Under the pieces are notes generated by a model. It did no database searches. It saw only the letters and a program-made list of their open reading frames with translations, and was not told the DNA's origin. Below, in pieces: positions 54,842 to 62,475 of a DNA stretch of 64,000 bases (position 1 is its first letter; every line of letters begins with the position of its first letter). This DNA is from Rossellomorea aquimaris TF-12 (GTDB lineage Bacteria; Bacillota; Bacilli; Bacillales; Bacillaceae_B), in assembly GCF_001648555.1 (NCBI RefSeq), contig NZ_LQXM01000027.1:310001-374000 (forward strand). The letters run 5' to 3'. Position numbers and translations under genes: made by a program.

Positions 54842-56164
54842 CTAGATCCCTACACCTAAGCTGAATAAAATAATTGCTAATGTTAAGCCGATGAGTGGAA
54901 CAATTACGGTTAAGGCACCAACAGCTCCATATGCTTCTCCATGAGTTTCATTACAGATGGAACGAATAGTGGTTACGACATATCCATTATGCGGTAAGGA
55001 GTCCAGAGCTCCAGATGAGATGGCAACTACACGGTGAAGAGCTTCTGGGTTTACACCCGCGTCTACATAGTGAGGTGCTAGAATTGGTAAGGCAATCGCT
55101 TGACCACCTGATGCAGAACCCGTCATCCCGGCGATAACACTTACGGCAATCGCGCCACCTATTAATGGTGAGCCTGGGATATTGGTCATGAAATCAACCG
55201 CTGTACTAAAAGCAGGTACAGCTTTAGCTACTCCACCAAACCCTACAACAGCAGCGGTATTTCCAATTGCAATTAATGCTCCAACTGTGCCTTCTGAAAC
55301 TGCATTCCAAAATCCTTTAAAATACTTTCTATTTAACACATAGGCAGAAATGACTCCACCAAGTAATGCAATGATTAACGCCGATTGCTTAAATGAATCA
55401 TGGAATATAAAAGCTAGAACAAGAACGAATAGAAGTGGAATTAAACCTGTCAGTGGATTTGGTAAAGGTCGTCCTTCATCAATAACAGGATCTTCTTCTC
55501 TTGCCTGGAATCGTTCTCCTTTTTTCACAGCCTTCGTAATCATTCGCTTTAACCACCAGTAACCGAAGACTGCCATAAATACTGCGACGATTAAACTAAC
55601 TTCCCAACCAGCATATGGATTTGTTCCTAAATATTCAATAGGAATCCAGTTTTGTATTTCAGGAGATCCCGCTGATGTCATAGTAAAGGTTACTGACCCA
55701 AAAGCTAGAGCAGCAGGGATAAATCGACGTGGTAAGTCAGCTTGTTTAAATAAACTAACCGCCATAGGATACACTGAGAAAGCAACGACAAATAGACTGA
55801 CCCCTCCATACGTTAAAACTGCACAGGCAGCCACAATGGCGAGTACTGCGTATTTCATCCCCATTTTTTCAACAACAAAACGTGAAACACTATCTGCTGC
55901 ACCGCTATCCTCCATTACTTTTCCGAAGACAGCTCCCAGTAAGAACATAAGATACCAAGCAGCAACAAAACTAGTAAAGCCCGTCATATAATTTGTAACC
56001 AGGTTAGCCTCTCCTTCTCCAGCCAGTTGTGGAAATAACGGCATTCCACTCAAAACTGCTACAAACAACGCTGAGATGGGACCAACGATTAAAATATTCA
56101 TTCCTCTCATTGTTAAAAAGATTAATAAAATAAGTCCTCCGATAAGACCAATCATACTTAACAT
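54842..56164 (-). CDS. GntP-family permease, probable 3-hydroxybutyrate importer
   Basis: 440 residues with about 12 membrane helices, of the GntP/ion-transporter superfamily (gluconate and hydroxy-acid symporters). GMTGSASGGQAIALPILAP and SSGALDSLPHNGYV are family hallmarks. Substrate inferred from the adjoining dehydrogenase. ATG with AAAGGGGG. First gene behind the sigma-54 promoter, with a cre box in its leader. Confidence 0.87.
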   Translation of the reverse strand: MLSMIGLIGGLILLIFLTMRGMNILIVGPISALFVAVLSGMPLFPQLAGEGEANLVTNYMTGFTSFVAAWYLMFLLGAVFGKVMEDSGAADSVSRFVVEKMGMKYAVLAIVAACAVLTYGGVSLFVVAFSVYPMAVSLFKQADLPRRFIPAALAFGSVTFTMTSAGSPEIQNWIPIEYLGTNPYAGWEVSLIVAVFMAVFGYWWLKRMITKAVKKGERFQAREEDPVIDEGRPLPNPLTGLIPLLFVLVLAFIFHDSFKQSALIIALLGGVISAYVLNRKYFKGFWNAVSEGTVGALIAIGNTAAVVGFGGVAKAVPAFSTAVDFMTNIPGSPLIGGAIAVSVIAGMTGSASGGQAIALPILAPHYVDAGVNPEALHRVVAISSGALDSLPHNGYVVTTIRSICNETHGEAYGAVGALTVIVPLIGLTLAIILFSLGVGI

Positions 56165-56215
56165 AATATTTCCCCCTTTGTTCTCTTAAGAAGTTTCATT
56201 TTAAAAAACATGTAT

Positions 56216-56229
56216 TGAAATCGTTTTCA
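56216..56229 (-). promoter_or_regulatory. cre box in the leader of the 3-hydroxybutyrate operon
   Basis: TGAAATCGTTTTCA, a full and nearly palindromic match to TGNAANCGNWNNCA. It lies some 50-65 bp downstream of the predicted start site, so CcpA would act as a roadblock. Confidence 0.7.
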
Positions 56230-56291
56230 TTTAATTGCACACCAAACTGTCTTTTCTCTCCTTTCATTCAAACTCTTTTCATCATTAAACA

Positions 56292-56307
56292 TGCAATAAT
56301 TGTGCCA
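56292..56307 (-). promoter_or_regulatory. Sigma-54 promoter
   Basis: Minus strand TGGCACAATTATTGCA: GG and GC invariant dinucleotides of the -24/-12 elements with correct spacing, almost consensus (TGGCACNNNNNTTGCW). The start would be near 56281. Confidence 0.88.
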
Positions 56308-56349
56308 ACTTTCTGACTTATGGAACAACAGGAACTTATTCATTTCTTA

Positions 56350-56365
56350 GTCCGGAATTCCGGAC
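56350..56365. promoter_or_regulatory. Upstream activator site 1
   Basis: GTCCGGAATTCCGGAC, a perfect 16-bp palindrome about 45 bp upstream of the sigma-54 promoter. Probable binding site of the adjacent activator. Confidence 0.65.
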
Positions 56366-56417
56366 AACTTGTTTTGAAAGTTCATAAAATGTACATAAAT
56401 TAAACAATTAAATAAGT

Positions 56418-56455
56418 AGTCCAGAAAAACGGACAACATTCCGATTTTCTGGACT
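56418..56455. promoter_or_regulatory. Upstream activator sites 2 and 3, forming an inverted repeat
   Basis: GTCCAGAAAAACGGAC (56419-56434) resembles site 1. A third half-like site CCGATTTTCTGGAC (56441-56454) is its inverse, so AGTCCAGAAAA pairs with TTTTCTGGACT. The structure also lies right after the regulator gene and could terminate it. Confidence 0.55.
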
Positions 56456-56471
56456 GATTGGAACCTTCTTT

Positions 56472-57833
56472 TTATAAAAGATTATACTTATTCAGTTTCT
56501 CATACATGCTTGATTTACTCATCCCAAGTGCTTTAGCCATATCCCGTTTATCATGGTGAGTTTGTAAACTTTGCTCTAATACGGATTTTTCTGTCTCTTC
56601 CAGAATCTCTTTTAATGTTTTTGAACCCACATTATAAAGGTTCCCCATCTTCATATACGCCGGTAAAGACTGGAGCGTGATTTCATTCCCATTTGATAAG
56701 TAGGTTGAAGCATTGATGACATTTTCTAATTCCCGCAGGTTTCCCGGCCAGCTATACGACTGAAAAATATCCATCACTTCACTTCCGAATCCTTGAATTC
56801 TCTTACCAGAGGTTTTTGTTGCTTTATCTAAAAAGTAAGCAGCTAATTTCCCTAAGTCTTCCCGTCTTTCTCTTAAGGGAGGTATTTGAAAAGGAACCAC
56901 ATTGATTCGGTAATATAGATCACTGCGGAATCGCTTTTCTTCCATCATTTTTTCAAGAGGGCGATTGGTCGCAGCAATTATTCTCACATCAACATGGTCA
57001 ATCCGATTTGAACCAACAGATTCCACTTCTCCTTCTTGTAGCACTCTAAGAAGCTTCGCCTGCATATTTAGAGGCATATCTCCAATTTCATCTAGAAATA
57101 GCGTCCCCTTATGAGCAAGCTGGAATTTCCCTTTTTTTCCACCTTTTTTGGCTCCTGTAAATGCCCCTTCTTCATATCCAAATAGTTCAGATTCTAAAAG
57201 ATGTTCTGGAATGGCTGCACAATTCACTTTAATGAAGGGTTGAGAACTCCGATCACTTAGCTGATGAATACTATGGGCGAAAAGTTCTTTTCCCGTTCCA
57301 CTCTCACCCCTTAACAAGATGGAAATATCACTAGGAGCGATCATTTGCGCTTTATCTTTTAATTCATTCATACCATCTGATTCACCAATAATATCATTCA
57401 GATTGTACTTAACACCTGTGTTAATATCCTGAATGTAGCTTTGGATTTTTGACATCATGTTCTTTACATGGGAACTCATTTGCATCCATTCACTTGTATC
57501 ACGAAAAATAACGGTACCAAAAGCACCAATCACTTCTCCATTTACAACAATTGGAATCCGATTGGCAATCATATAATTTCCTTTTATATATTGAAGGTCA
57601 GCCACTTCTTCTTTACCTGAATTAGCTACAATATGCATTCTTGTGTTTTCAATTACATTTGTCACATGAGATCCAACGGCGATTTCCCTGTCTACTTCGA
57701 GAAAACGACAATAACTGTCATTCATATAGATAATAATACCTTCTCCATCTACTACCACAAGCCATTCAAACGCATTTTCTAATATGATCTCTATCATTTC
57801 AACTGATACTTTTTTCAATAAGCTACTCAAATA
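56472..57833 (-). CDS. Sigma-54-dependent transcriptional activator
   Basis: 453 residues: an N-terminal PAS domain (about 10-115), a central AAA+ domain with Walker A GESGTGKE, the sigma-54 contact loop GAFTGA and Walker B GTLFLDEIGDM, and a C-terminal Fis-type HTH (ALGMSKSSMYEKLNKY). It should activate the operon just downstream, whose promoter is sigma-54 type. The TTG at 57833 (MSSLLKK) follows GAAGGTG by 5 bp; an ATG at 57857 has no ribosome site. The ligand sensed by PAS is unknown. Confidence 0.9.
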   Translation of the reverse strand, partial: YLSSLLKKVSVEMIEIILENAFEWLVVVDGEGIIIYMNDSYCRFLEVDREIAVGSHVTNVIENTRMHIVANSGKEEVADLQYIKGNYMIANRIPIVVNGEVIGAFGTVIFRDTSEWMQMSSHVKNMMSKIQSYIQDINTGVKYNLNDIIGESDGMNELKDKAQMIAPSDISILLRGESGTGKELFAHSIHQLSDRSSQPFIKVNCAAIPEHLLESELFGYEEGAFTGAKKGGKKGKFQLAHKGTLFLDEIGDMPLNMQAKLLRVLQEGEVESVGSNRIDHVDVRIIAATNRPLEKMMEEKRFRSDLYYRINVVPFQIPPLRERREDLGKLAAYFLDKATKTSGKRIQGFGSEVMDIFQSYSWPGNLRELENVINASTYLSNGNEITLQSLPAYMKMGNLYNVGSKTLKEILEETEKSVLEQSLQTHHDKRDMAKALGMSKSSMYEKLNKYNLL

Positions 57834-57989
57834 ATCACCTTCTCTCACTGAAAACATTTATTTATATAGTAGCATAGAGTTCAAAATGAAATAATATCCT
57901 ATTCCCAATAATTTCAATTATCTCTCTTTTTTCAGTTTAAACTTCTCTCTTAGAGGGAATGTTCATAACAAGGAATGGAGGAGGAAGGA

Positions 57990-58496
57990 ATGGAAGTTGC
58001 AGAGCTAAAAATGTTCTTTTTTGAAGATGATGGACTTATACCAAATAACCCGGACCTGCCTGTTCTTATTTATCGGAATGCGTTAAGTGAGGACCCTAAT
58101 CAAGCAGAAGAAGTCTTTAATAGACACCAATGGTTGAATAGTTGGACGAACGGTATTTATGATTATCACCATTTCCATAGTAATGCACATGAAGTATTAG
58201 GAGTTATGAATGGCGAAGCCACCATTCAACTAGGGGGAGAAATGGGCAAGAAAGTTACCATTCACCGCGGAGATGTTATCTTACTTCCTGCAGGAACAGG
58301 TCATAGGAAAATTAATTCAAGTCCAGATTTTACAGTAGCAGGAGCTTATCCTAATGGTATGGATTGCAACCTCAAAAAAGGGCTATTAAAAGACCGGCCG
58401 AGTGTGCTAATTGACATTAAAAACGTTCCTCTTCCAACTAACGACCCTGTATTCGGACAAAGTGGCCCATTGATAAAATATTGGTTGCAGAAATAA
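57990..58496 (+). CDS. yjlB: Cupin-domain protein (YjlB-like)
   Basis: 168 residues with one cupin barrel: YHHFHSNAHEVLGVMNGEA (metal-binding His and Glu, about 60-78) and GDVILLPAGTGH (second cupin motif). Resembles B. subtilis YjlB; activity unknown. The ATG at 57990 has GGAGGAGG upstream; an ATG at 57975 is part of that site. Divergent from the activator gene. Confidence 0.85.
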   Translation: MEVAELKMFFFEDDGLIPNNPDLPVLIYRNALSEDPNQAEEVFNRHQWLNSWTNGIYDYHHFHSNAHEVLGVMNGEATIQLGGEMGKKVTIHRGDVILLPAGTGHRKINSSPDFTVAGAYPNGMDCNLKKGLLKDRPSVLIDIKNVPLPTNDPVFGQSGPLIKYWLQK

Positions 58497-58524
58497 TGGT
58501 TTACCACTTCATTAAAATAAAGGA

Positions 58525-58553
58525 TTGTCTTCGTCATCTCATTATGTTATTCT
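58525..58553 (+). promoter_or_regulatory. Promoter of candidate small RNA
   Basis: TTGTCT (58525-58530), exactly 17 bp, TATTCT (58548-58553). It starts 29 bp after the cupin stop codon; no coding sequence follows. Confidence 0.55.
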
Positions 58554-58559
58554 ATTATA

Positions 58560-58683
58560 GCGATGAGCTGAATTGTGTAAGTCGAGGATCACGCCTTTAT
58601 GGCAACAAACGATGTGGCGTTTGCTGATCTATCGCCTCAATTTTTTTGCAAGTGGGCTTCCGTAGGAAACGGGAGCCCTTTTT
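58560..58683 (+). ncRNA. Candidate structured small RNA
   Basis: About 124 nt from a predicted start to an intrinsic terminator (GGGCTTCCGT, loop AGGAA, ACGGGAGCCC, T5 at 58654-58683). Internal pairing: GCGAT (58560) with ATCGC (about 58631), GATCA with TGATC, and CGCC with GGCG. No open frame. It lies between convergent genes. No Rfam family is recognised by eye. Confidence 0.45.
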
Positions 58684-58691
58684 ATATGCTT

Positions 58692-58719
58692 AAAAACCCA
58701 ATGAGTCTCATTGGGTTTT
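58692..58719. terminator. Terminator overlapping the yttB stop
   Basis: AAAACCCAATGAG pairs with CTCATTGGGTTTT and includes the stop codon at 58708-58710; T5 follows on the minus strand. Confidence 0.8.
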
Positions 58720-59907
58720 ATTTATTGTAAAGAAACAGATATTGGACTTTTTTTTTAATGGTCGATCGTACTGGCTTGTTATCCCTAAAGATATCAGAAA
58801 GAAACCAATAAGAATCAAAAATAGAGCCTGCATGCTGAACAAATCTACCACTACTCCCCCAATAAACGGTCCAATCATCCTTCCGCCTGTTGCTGTACTA
58901 TTAACGATTCCCTGATAAAATCCTTCTCTTCCTTTTGGAGCTAACGAGTTAGCTATGGTAGGAACCGCCGGCCAAATCAACATTTCACCTATTGTTAAAA
59001 TAATCATAGCTATGGCGAACCATTGAAATTCATCTGCCACTGAGGCAACAGCAAAGGATATCATAAAGATGATGGTTCCAATCATGATTTGTAATTTAAG
59101 ATTGTCTTCAAACCGTTTGATGGCTTTTGAAAGAATCGGCTGAGCCAAGACAATAAGTGCTCCATTAATCGTCCATAATAGACTATATTGTTTCAGGCTA
59201 ATATTAATTTCTTGAGTATAAGTAGCAATGGTCGATTGCCATTGAACATATCCAACCCAGCATAATAAGTACGCAATACATATTAGAAGTAAAGCAGTAA
59301 GTTTCGATTTATTCTTAATTACTTTTGACTCATTTAGTACGGAAGTCTGCATAACGGTATCAACTGAAATATTTCGATAACCGATTAGTGCAATCAAAAA
59401 GAAAACAATATACATGATAAGATTAGCTAAAAATATATAATCGAAAGAAAAAGACGCTACCAATCCACCTGAAGCTGCCCCGATCGCTACTCCGATATTT
59501 TGAGCTACATAAACGGAATTAAAAGCCTTCCTCCCTCCTTCTGGCCAAACGGAACCTGCCATGGCATACATTGAAGGAAAAACAATCCCTGAACCAAACC
59601 CAATGATCGTCAAAAAGACCACATAAAAAGGCCAATCATGACAAATATTCATACCGATAACAGCTGTTAAAGTGATTATGATTCCCAAAAGAATCGAACG
59701 GTAACCACCTAATTTATCAAATAATGTACCTCCAATTAAATTCCCTATCACACTTGCCCCGGCATTCAGCATAAGAACAAGCCCGGCAACTGATAATGAC
59801 TTACCCAGATACTCATGAAGGAAGATCGTGTTTAGAGGCCATAAAAAAGAGGCTCCTGTCACATTAACCATCATTCCTATGACTAGCAACCATAATGATT
59901 TGGGCAT
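58708..59907 (-). CDS. yttB: MFS transporter (YttB-like)
   Basis: 399 residues, 12 membrane helices of the major facilitator superfamily; GGTLFDKLGGYRSILLG (loop 2-3, motif A-like) at about 60-76. Probable drug or metabolite efflux; substrate unknown. ATG with GGTGAAG. Neighbour of ytzC and ytqAB as in B. subtilis, which supports the YttB name. Confidence 0.85.
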   Translation of the reverse strand: MPKSLWLLVIGMMVNVTGASFLWPLNTIFLHEYLGKSLSVAGLVLMLNAGASVIGNLIGGTLFDKLGGYRSILLGIIITLTAVIGMNICHDWPFYVVFLTIIGFGSGIVFPSMYAMAGSVWPEGGRKAFNSVYVAQNIGVAIGAASGGLVASFSFDYIFLANLIMYIVFFLIALIGYRNISVDTVMQTSVLNESKVIKNKSKLTALLLICIAYLLCWVGYVQWQSTIATYTQEINISLKQYSLLWTINGALIVLAQPILSKAIKRFEDNLKLQIMIGTIIFMISFAVASVADEFQWFAIAMIILTIGEMLIWPAVPTIANSLAPKGREGFYQGIVNSTATGGRMIGPFIGGVVVDLFSMQALFLILIGFFLISLGITSQYDRPLKKKSNICFFTINKTQ

Positions 59908-59999
59908 TTTTCTTCACCCTATTTCTTTGATTTATTTCGAGTCCCAAAAGGATTTTACTCCTTTTTTTGGAATGGAGCAAGAATTATTTTTATGGGCTT

Positions 60000-60150
60000 T
60001 TTAAAAGAAGTTGTTCATGGGAATTGGGGAAATACGAACGTAACGAGTACTCGGAAGCGAAGCTGAGTAGGATCGGCGGAATGCCAGTTTCAAGTGAGCA
60101 GTTCCCCTCACAATCTTGCACAGACTCTTTGACAGAGCCTTAGCAGATCA
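60000..60150 (+). repeat. Degenerate GC-rich element, copy C
   Basis: It has GAATTGGGGAAA and CAGTTCCCCTCACAATC arms around GC-rich CGAAGCTGAGTAGGATCGG, then CTTTGACAGAGCCTTAG. This corresponds to the arm and GACAGAGCTT parts of copies A and B. The 300-bp gap between yttB and the next gene holds nothing else. Confidence 0.45.
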
Positions 60151-60174
60151 TGTGTTTTAAACAAATAGCCTTTC

Positions 60175-60218
60175 ATAAAAAAACACAAGGTGCTTATGAT
60201 GAATAGCACCTTGTGTTT
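60175..60218 (-). terminator. Terminator of the ytzC operon
   Basis: AACACAAGGTGCT pairs with AGCACCTTGTGTT, followed on the minus strand by T7. Confidence 0.85.
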
Positions 60219-60226
60219 ATGAAAAA

Positions 60227-60391
60227 TTATTTATCATTATGATGATTTGATTTTACAGGCTGCCCTTGTTTTTCATACTTCTTTTTAGCATTTTTAACAG
60301 GATTGCTCTCAGAACCAAATTCCGTATCTAAATTACGGAAATCAGATCGTGTCTTTTGTTCGGGATTATTTTGCTTTGATCGCTTCTTCAA
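60227..60391 (-). CDS. Small basic hydrophilic protein (54 residues)
   Basis: Starts MKKRSKQNNPEQKTRSDF, contains NLDTEFGSESNP and ends HHNDK; no hydrophobic core. TTG start with AGGAGG 9 bp ahead, and the start overlaps the ytzC stop by 4 bp, so translation is coupled. Resembles short Bacillus proteins sometimes misnamed GlgD and is reminiscent of small spore proteins. Function unknown. Confidence 0.72.
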   Translation of the reverse strand: MKKRSKQNNPEQKTRSDFRNLDTEFGSESNPVKNAKKKYEKQGQPVKSNHHNDK

Positions 60392-60681
60392 TGTAATTTT
60401 CCTCCTACTACATTTGGGTCATGATCTAGTAAAATCATCTCATTTTGAAGAGCTTGCAGCTGCAGTCTCATTCTATGCAATTGTTCTCGTTGCTGGGAAT
60501 TAGCACTATTCGCTAAGTGAGCTACATCATTCACCGATTCTTCAAGTTGCTGCATGGCCTGTGTATACTCATTATCATGGTAGTGCTCCTGCTGCGTTCC
60601 CGATTTAAACTGTTCTTGAGCGTAACGAATGGCATCTTCGCATTTTTGAATGCATTCTTCAACCGATTGTCTTGTTGCCAT
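60388..60681 (-). CDS. ytzC: YtzC, DUF2524 family protein
   Basis: 97 residues, helical, Gln/Glu-rich. MATRQSVEE at the start, EHYHDNEYTQAMQQLEE and QQREQLHRMRLQLQALQNEM (a coiled-coil segment) match B. subtilis YtzC. Function unknown. ATG with AGGAGGTAG. Cotranscribed with the 54-residue gene. Confidence 0.9.
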   Translation of the reverse strand: MATRQSVEECIQKCEDAIRYAQEQFKSGTQQEHYHDNEYTQAMQQLEESVNDVAHLANSANSQQREQLHRMRLQLQALQNEMILLDHDPNVVGGKLH

Positions 60682-60907
60682 ATCGACTACCTCCTGACAT
60701 ATAATCTAAAGAAGATAAAGGTCCTATCCTTCGTCCTCTTCATCATTAGTTTGAACTTCAATTCAACTTTCAAAAGTGGTAATCTTCGCCTATTTCTCGC
60801 TTCCTCATACATTTGCCCTTCCGTTCATGTTAAAATCTTTTTGACGAAACTTTGCGCTCTCAATACATACTTCACGAATAATAGAAATTTAGGAGGTGTT
60901 TGTCATC

Positions 60908-61861
60908 ATGACAAACCCATTTCCATATGCCTCAGATAATAAGCGATATCATACCTGGAATTATCATTTAAGAAATTATTTTGGACATAAAGTGTTCAAA
61001 GTAGCATTAGACGGCGGTTTTGATTGTCCAAATCGCGATGGGACCGTTGCCCATGGGGGATGCACTTTTTGTAGTGCTGCCGGTTCAGGAGATTTTGCAG
61101 GTAAGCGGGTCGATTCACTCGAAAAGCAATTTCATGATATTAAAGGACAAATGCATCAAAAATGGAAAGATGGTAAATATATGGCGTATTTCCAAGCATT
61201 CACCAATACCCATGCTCCCGTACAGGAATTGCGGGAGAAATATGAGAGCGTACTAAAGCAAGATGATGTTGTAGGAATCTCCATTGCAACACGACCGGAT
61301 TGCCTTCCTGATGATGTAGTAGAATACTTAGCTGAATTAAACGAAAGAACCTATCTGTGGGTTGAACTTGGCCTTCAAACGGTTCATGAAAAAACGGCCT
61401 TAACTATTAATCGCGCACATAACTACCAATGTTACGTTGAAGGAGTAAATAAATTAAGGAAACATGGTATAAGAGTTTGTTCCCATATTATTAACGGCTT
61501 ACCTCAAGAAGATGATGAGATGATGATGGAAACAGCACGAGAAGTTGCAAAGCTAGATGTACAAGGAATTAAAATTCATCTTTTACATCTGTTAAAAGGT
61601 ACTCCAATGGTGAAACAGTATGAAAAAGGCCTTGTAGACTTTATGACTTTCGAGGAGTACGTTCGTCTTGTTTGTGATCAACTAGAAATTCTTCCACCAG
61701 AAATGATTGTTCATCGGATTACTGGAGATGGCCCAATAGACCTGATGATTGGACCTATGTGGAGTGTGAATAAATGGGGAGTGTTAAATGCCATTGATGA
61801 TGAATTAAAACGTAGAGATAGTTGGCAAGGAAAATATTACAAAGTGGATGTGAAAACATGA
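60908..61861 (+). CDS. ytqA: YtqA, radical SAM protein (TIGR01212/YhcC family)
   Basis: 317 residues. The Fe4S4 cysteines lie in FDCPNRDGTVAHGGCTFC (about 34-51), spaced more widely than the usual CxxxCxxC, as in this family; HIINGLPQE and IHLLHLLKGTP follow. Substrate unproven; a tRNA-modification role is possible given ytqB. The ATG at 60908 (MTNPFPY) follows AGGAGGTG by 9 bp; the GTG at 60896 lies in that site. Coupled to ytqB by ATGA. Confidence 0.93.
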   Translation: MTNPFPYASDNKRYHTWNYHLRNYFGHKVFKVALDGGFDCPNRDGTVAHGGCTFCSAAGSGDFAGKRVDSLEKQFHDIKGQMHQKWKDGKYMAYFQAFTNTHAPVQELREKYESVLKQDDVVGISIATRPDCLPDDVVEYLAELNERTYLWVELGLQTVHEKTALTINRAHNYQCYVEGVNKLRKHGIRVCSHIINGLPQEDDEMMMETAREVAKLDVQGIKIHLLHLLKGTPMVKQYEKGLVDFMTFEEYVRLVCDQLEILPPEMIVHRITGDGPIDLMIGPMWSVNKWGVLNAIDDELKRRDSWQGKYYKVDVKT

Positions 61862-62430
61862 AATTAGAAAGAATTTTACCTTTTGCTCGACAACTTTTAG
61901 AAAAGGCTGTAAAACCAGGAGATATAACCATTGATGCCACTCTGGGAAATGGACACGATTCCTTATTCTTAGCTCAGTTAGTTGGAGAAAATGGTCGTGT
62001 ATACGGCTTTGACATTCAAAAGGAAGCGATTGAAAATACAAAAGAGCAACTATTGACACACGATTTGTCTGATAGAGTGACCCTTTTTCATCAAGGTCAT
62101 GAAACGGTGATGAATGTGATTCCACCTGTTCATCATGGTAAAGTGACTGGAGCAATTTTTAACCTTGGCTATTTACCTGGTGGAGACAAGGAAATCGTCA
62201 CTCGCCCGAAAACAACGATTCTTGCTATGAATCAAATCCTTGAATTAATGGCACCAGAAGGAATTCTCGTCCTTGTCATCTATCACGGACACCCTGAAGG
62301 AGCAGTAGAACGGGACTACCTCCTACGCTACGTAGAAAAACTAGACCAAAACTACGTACACGTCCTCCGCTACCAATTCATGAATCAACTCAACAATGCT
62401 CCATTTATTGTTGCATTGGAAAAAAGATAA
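61858..62430 (+). CDS. ytqB: YtqB, class I SAM methyltransferase (rRNA/tRNA type)
   Basis: 190 residues of the rRNA_methylase family. DITIDATLGNGHDSLFLAQ (SAM motif I, about 21-39), GFDIQKEA, IFNLGYLPGGDK (NLGYLPG motif) and VIYHGHPEG. B. subtilis YtqB is reported to methylate tRNA at mnm5U34. The ATG at 61858 overlaps the ytqA stop; a longer frame from 61822 lies inside ytqA. Confidence 0.94.
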   Translation: MKLERILPFARQLLEKAVKPGDITIDATLGNGHDSLFLAQLVGENGRVYGFDIQKEAIENTKEQLLTHDLSDRVTLFHQGHETVMNVIPPVHHGKVTGAIFNLGYLPGGDKEIVTRPKTTILAMNQILELMAPEGILVLVIYHGHPEGAVERDYLLRYVEKLDQNYVHVLRYQFMNQLNNAPFIVALEKR

Positions 62431-62433
62431 AGA

Positions 62434-62470
62434 AGAGGGACGGACCTCCATTTTGGAGGTCCGTCCCTCT
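62434..62470. repeat. GAGGGACGGACC palindrome, ytqB terminator
   Basis: 17-bp perfect stem AGAGGGACGGACCTCCA with loop TTT. It follows the ytqB stop directly and precedes the end of the convergent oxidoreductase gene. Same arm as at 50685. Confidence 0.85.
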
Positions 62471-62475
62471 CTGCT

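Noticed and set aside
60517-60939. 140-codon rightward frame across ytzC and the ytqA leader
   Set aside because: Antisense to ytzC, which is a well-supported gene; hydrophobic chance frame without a ribosome site.
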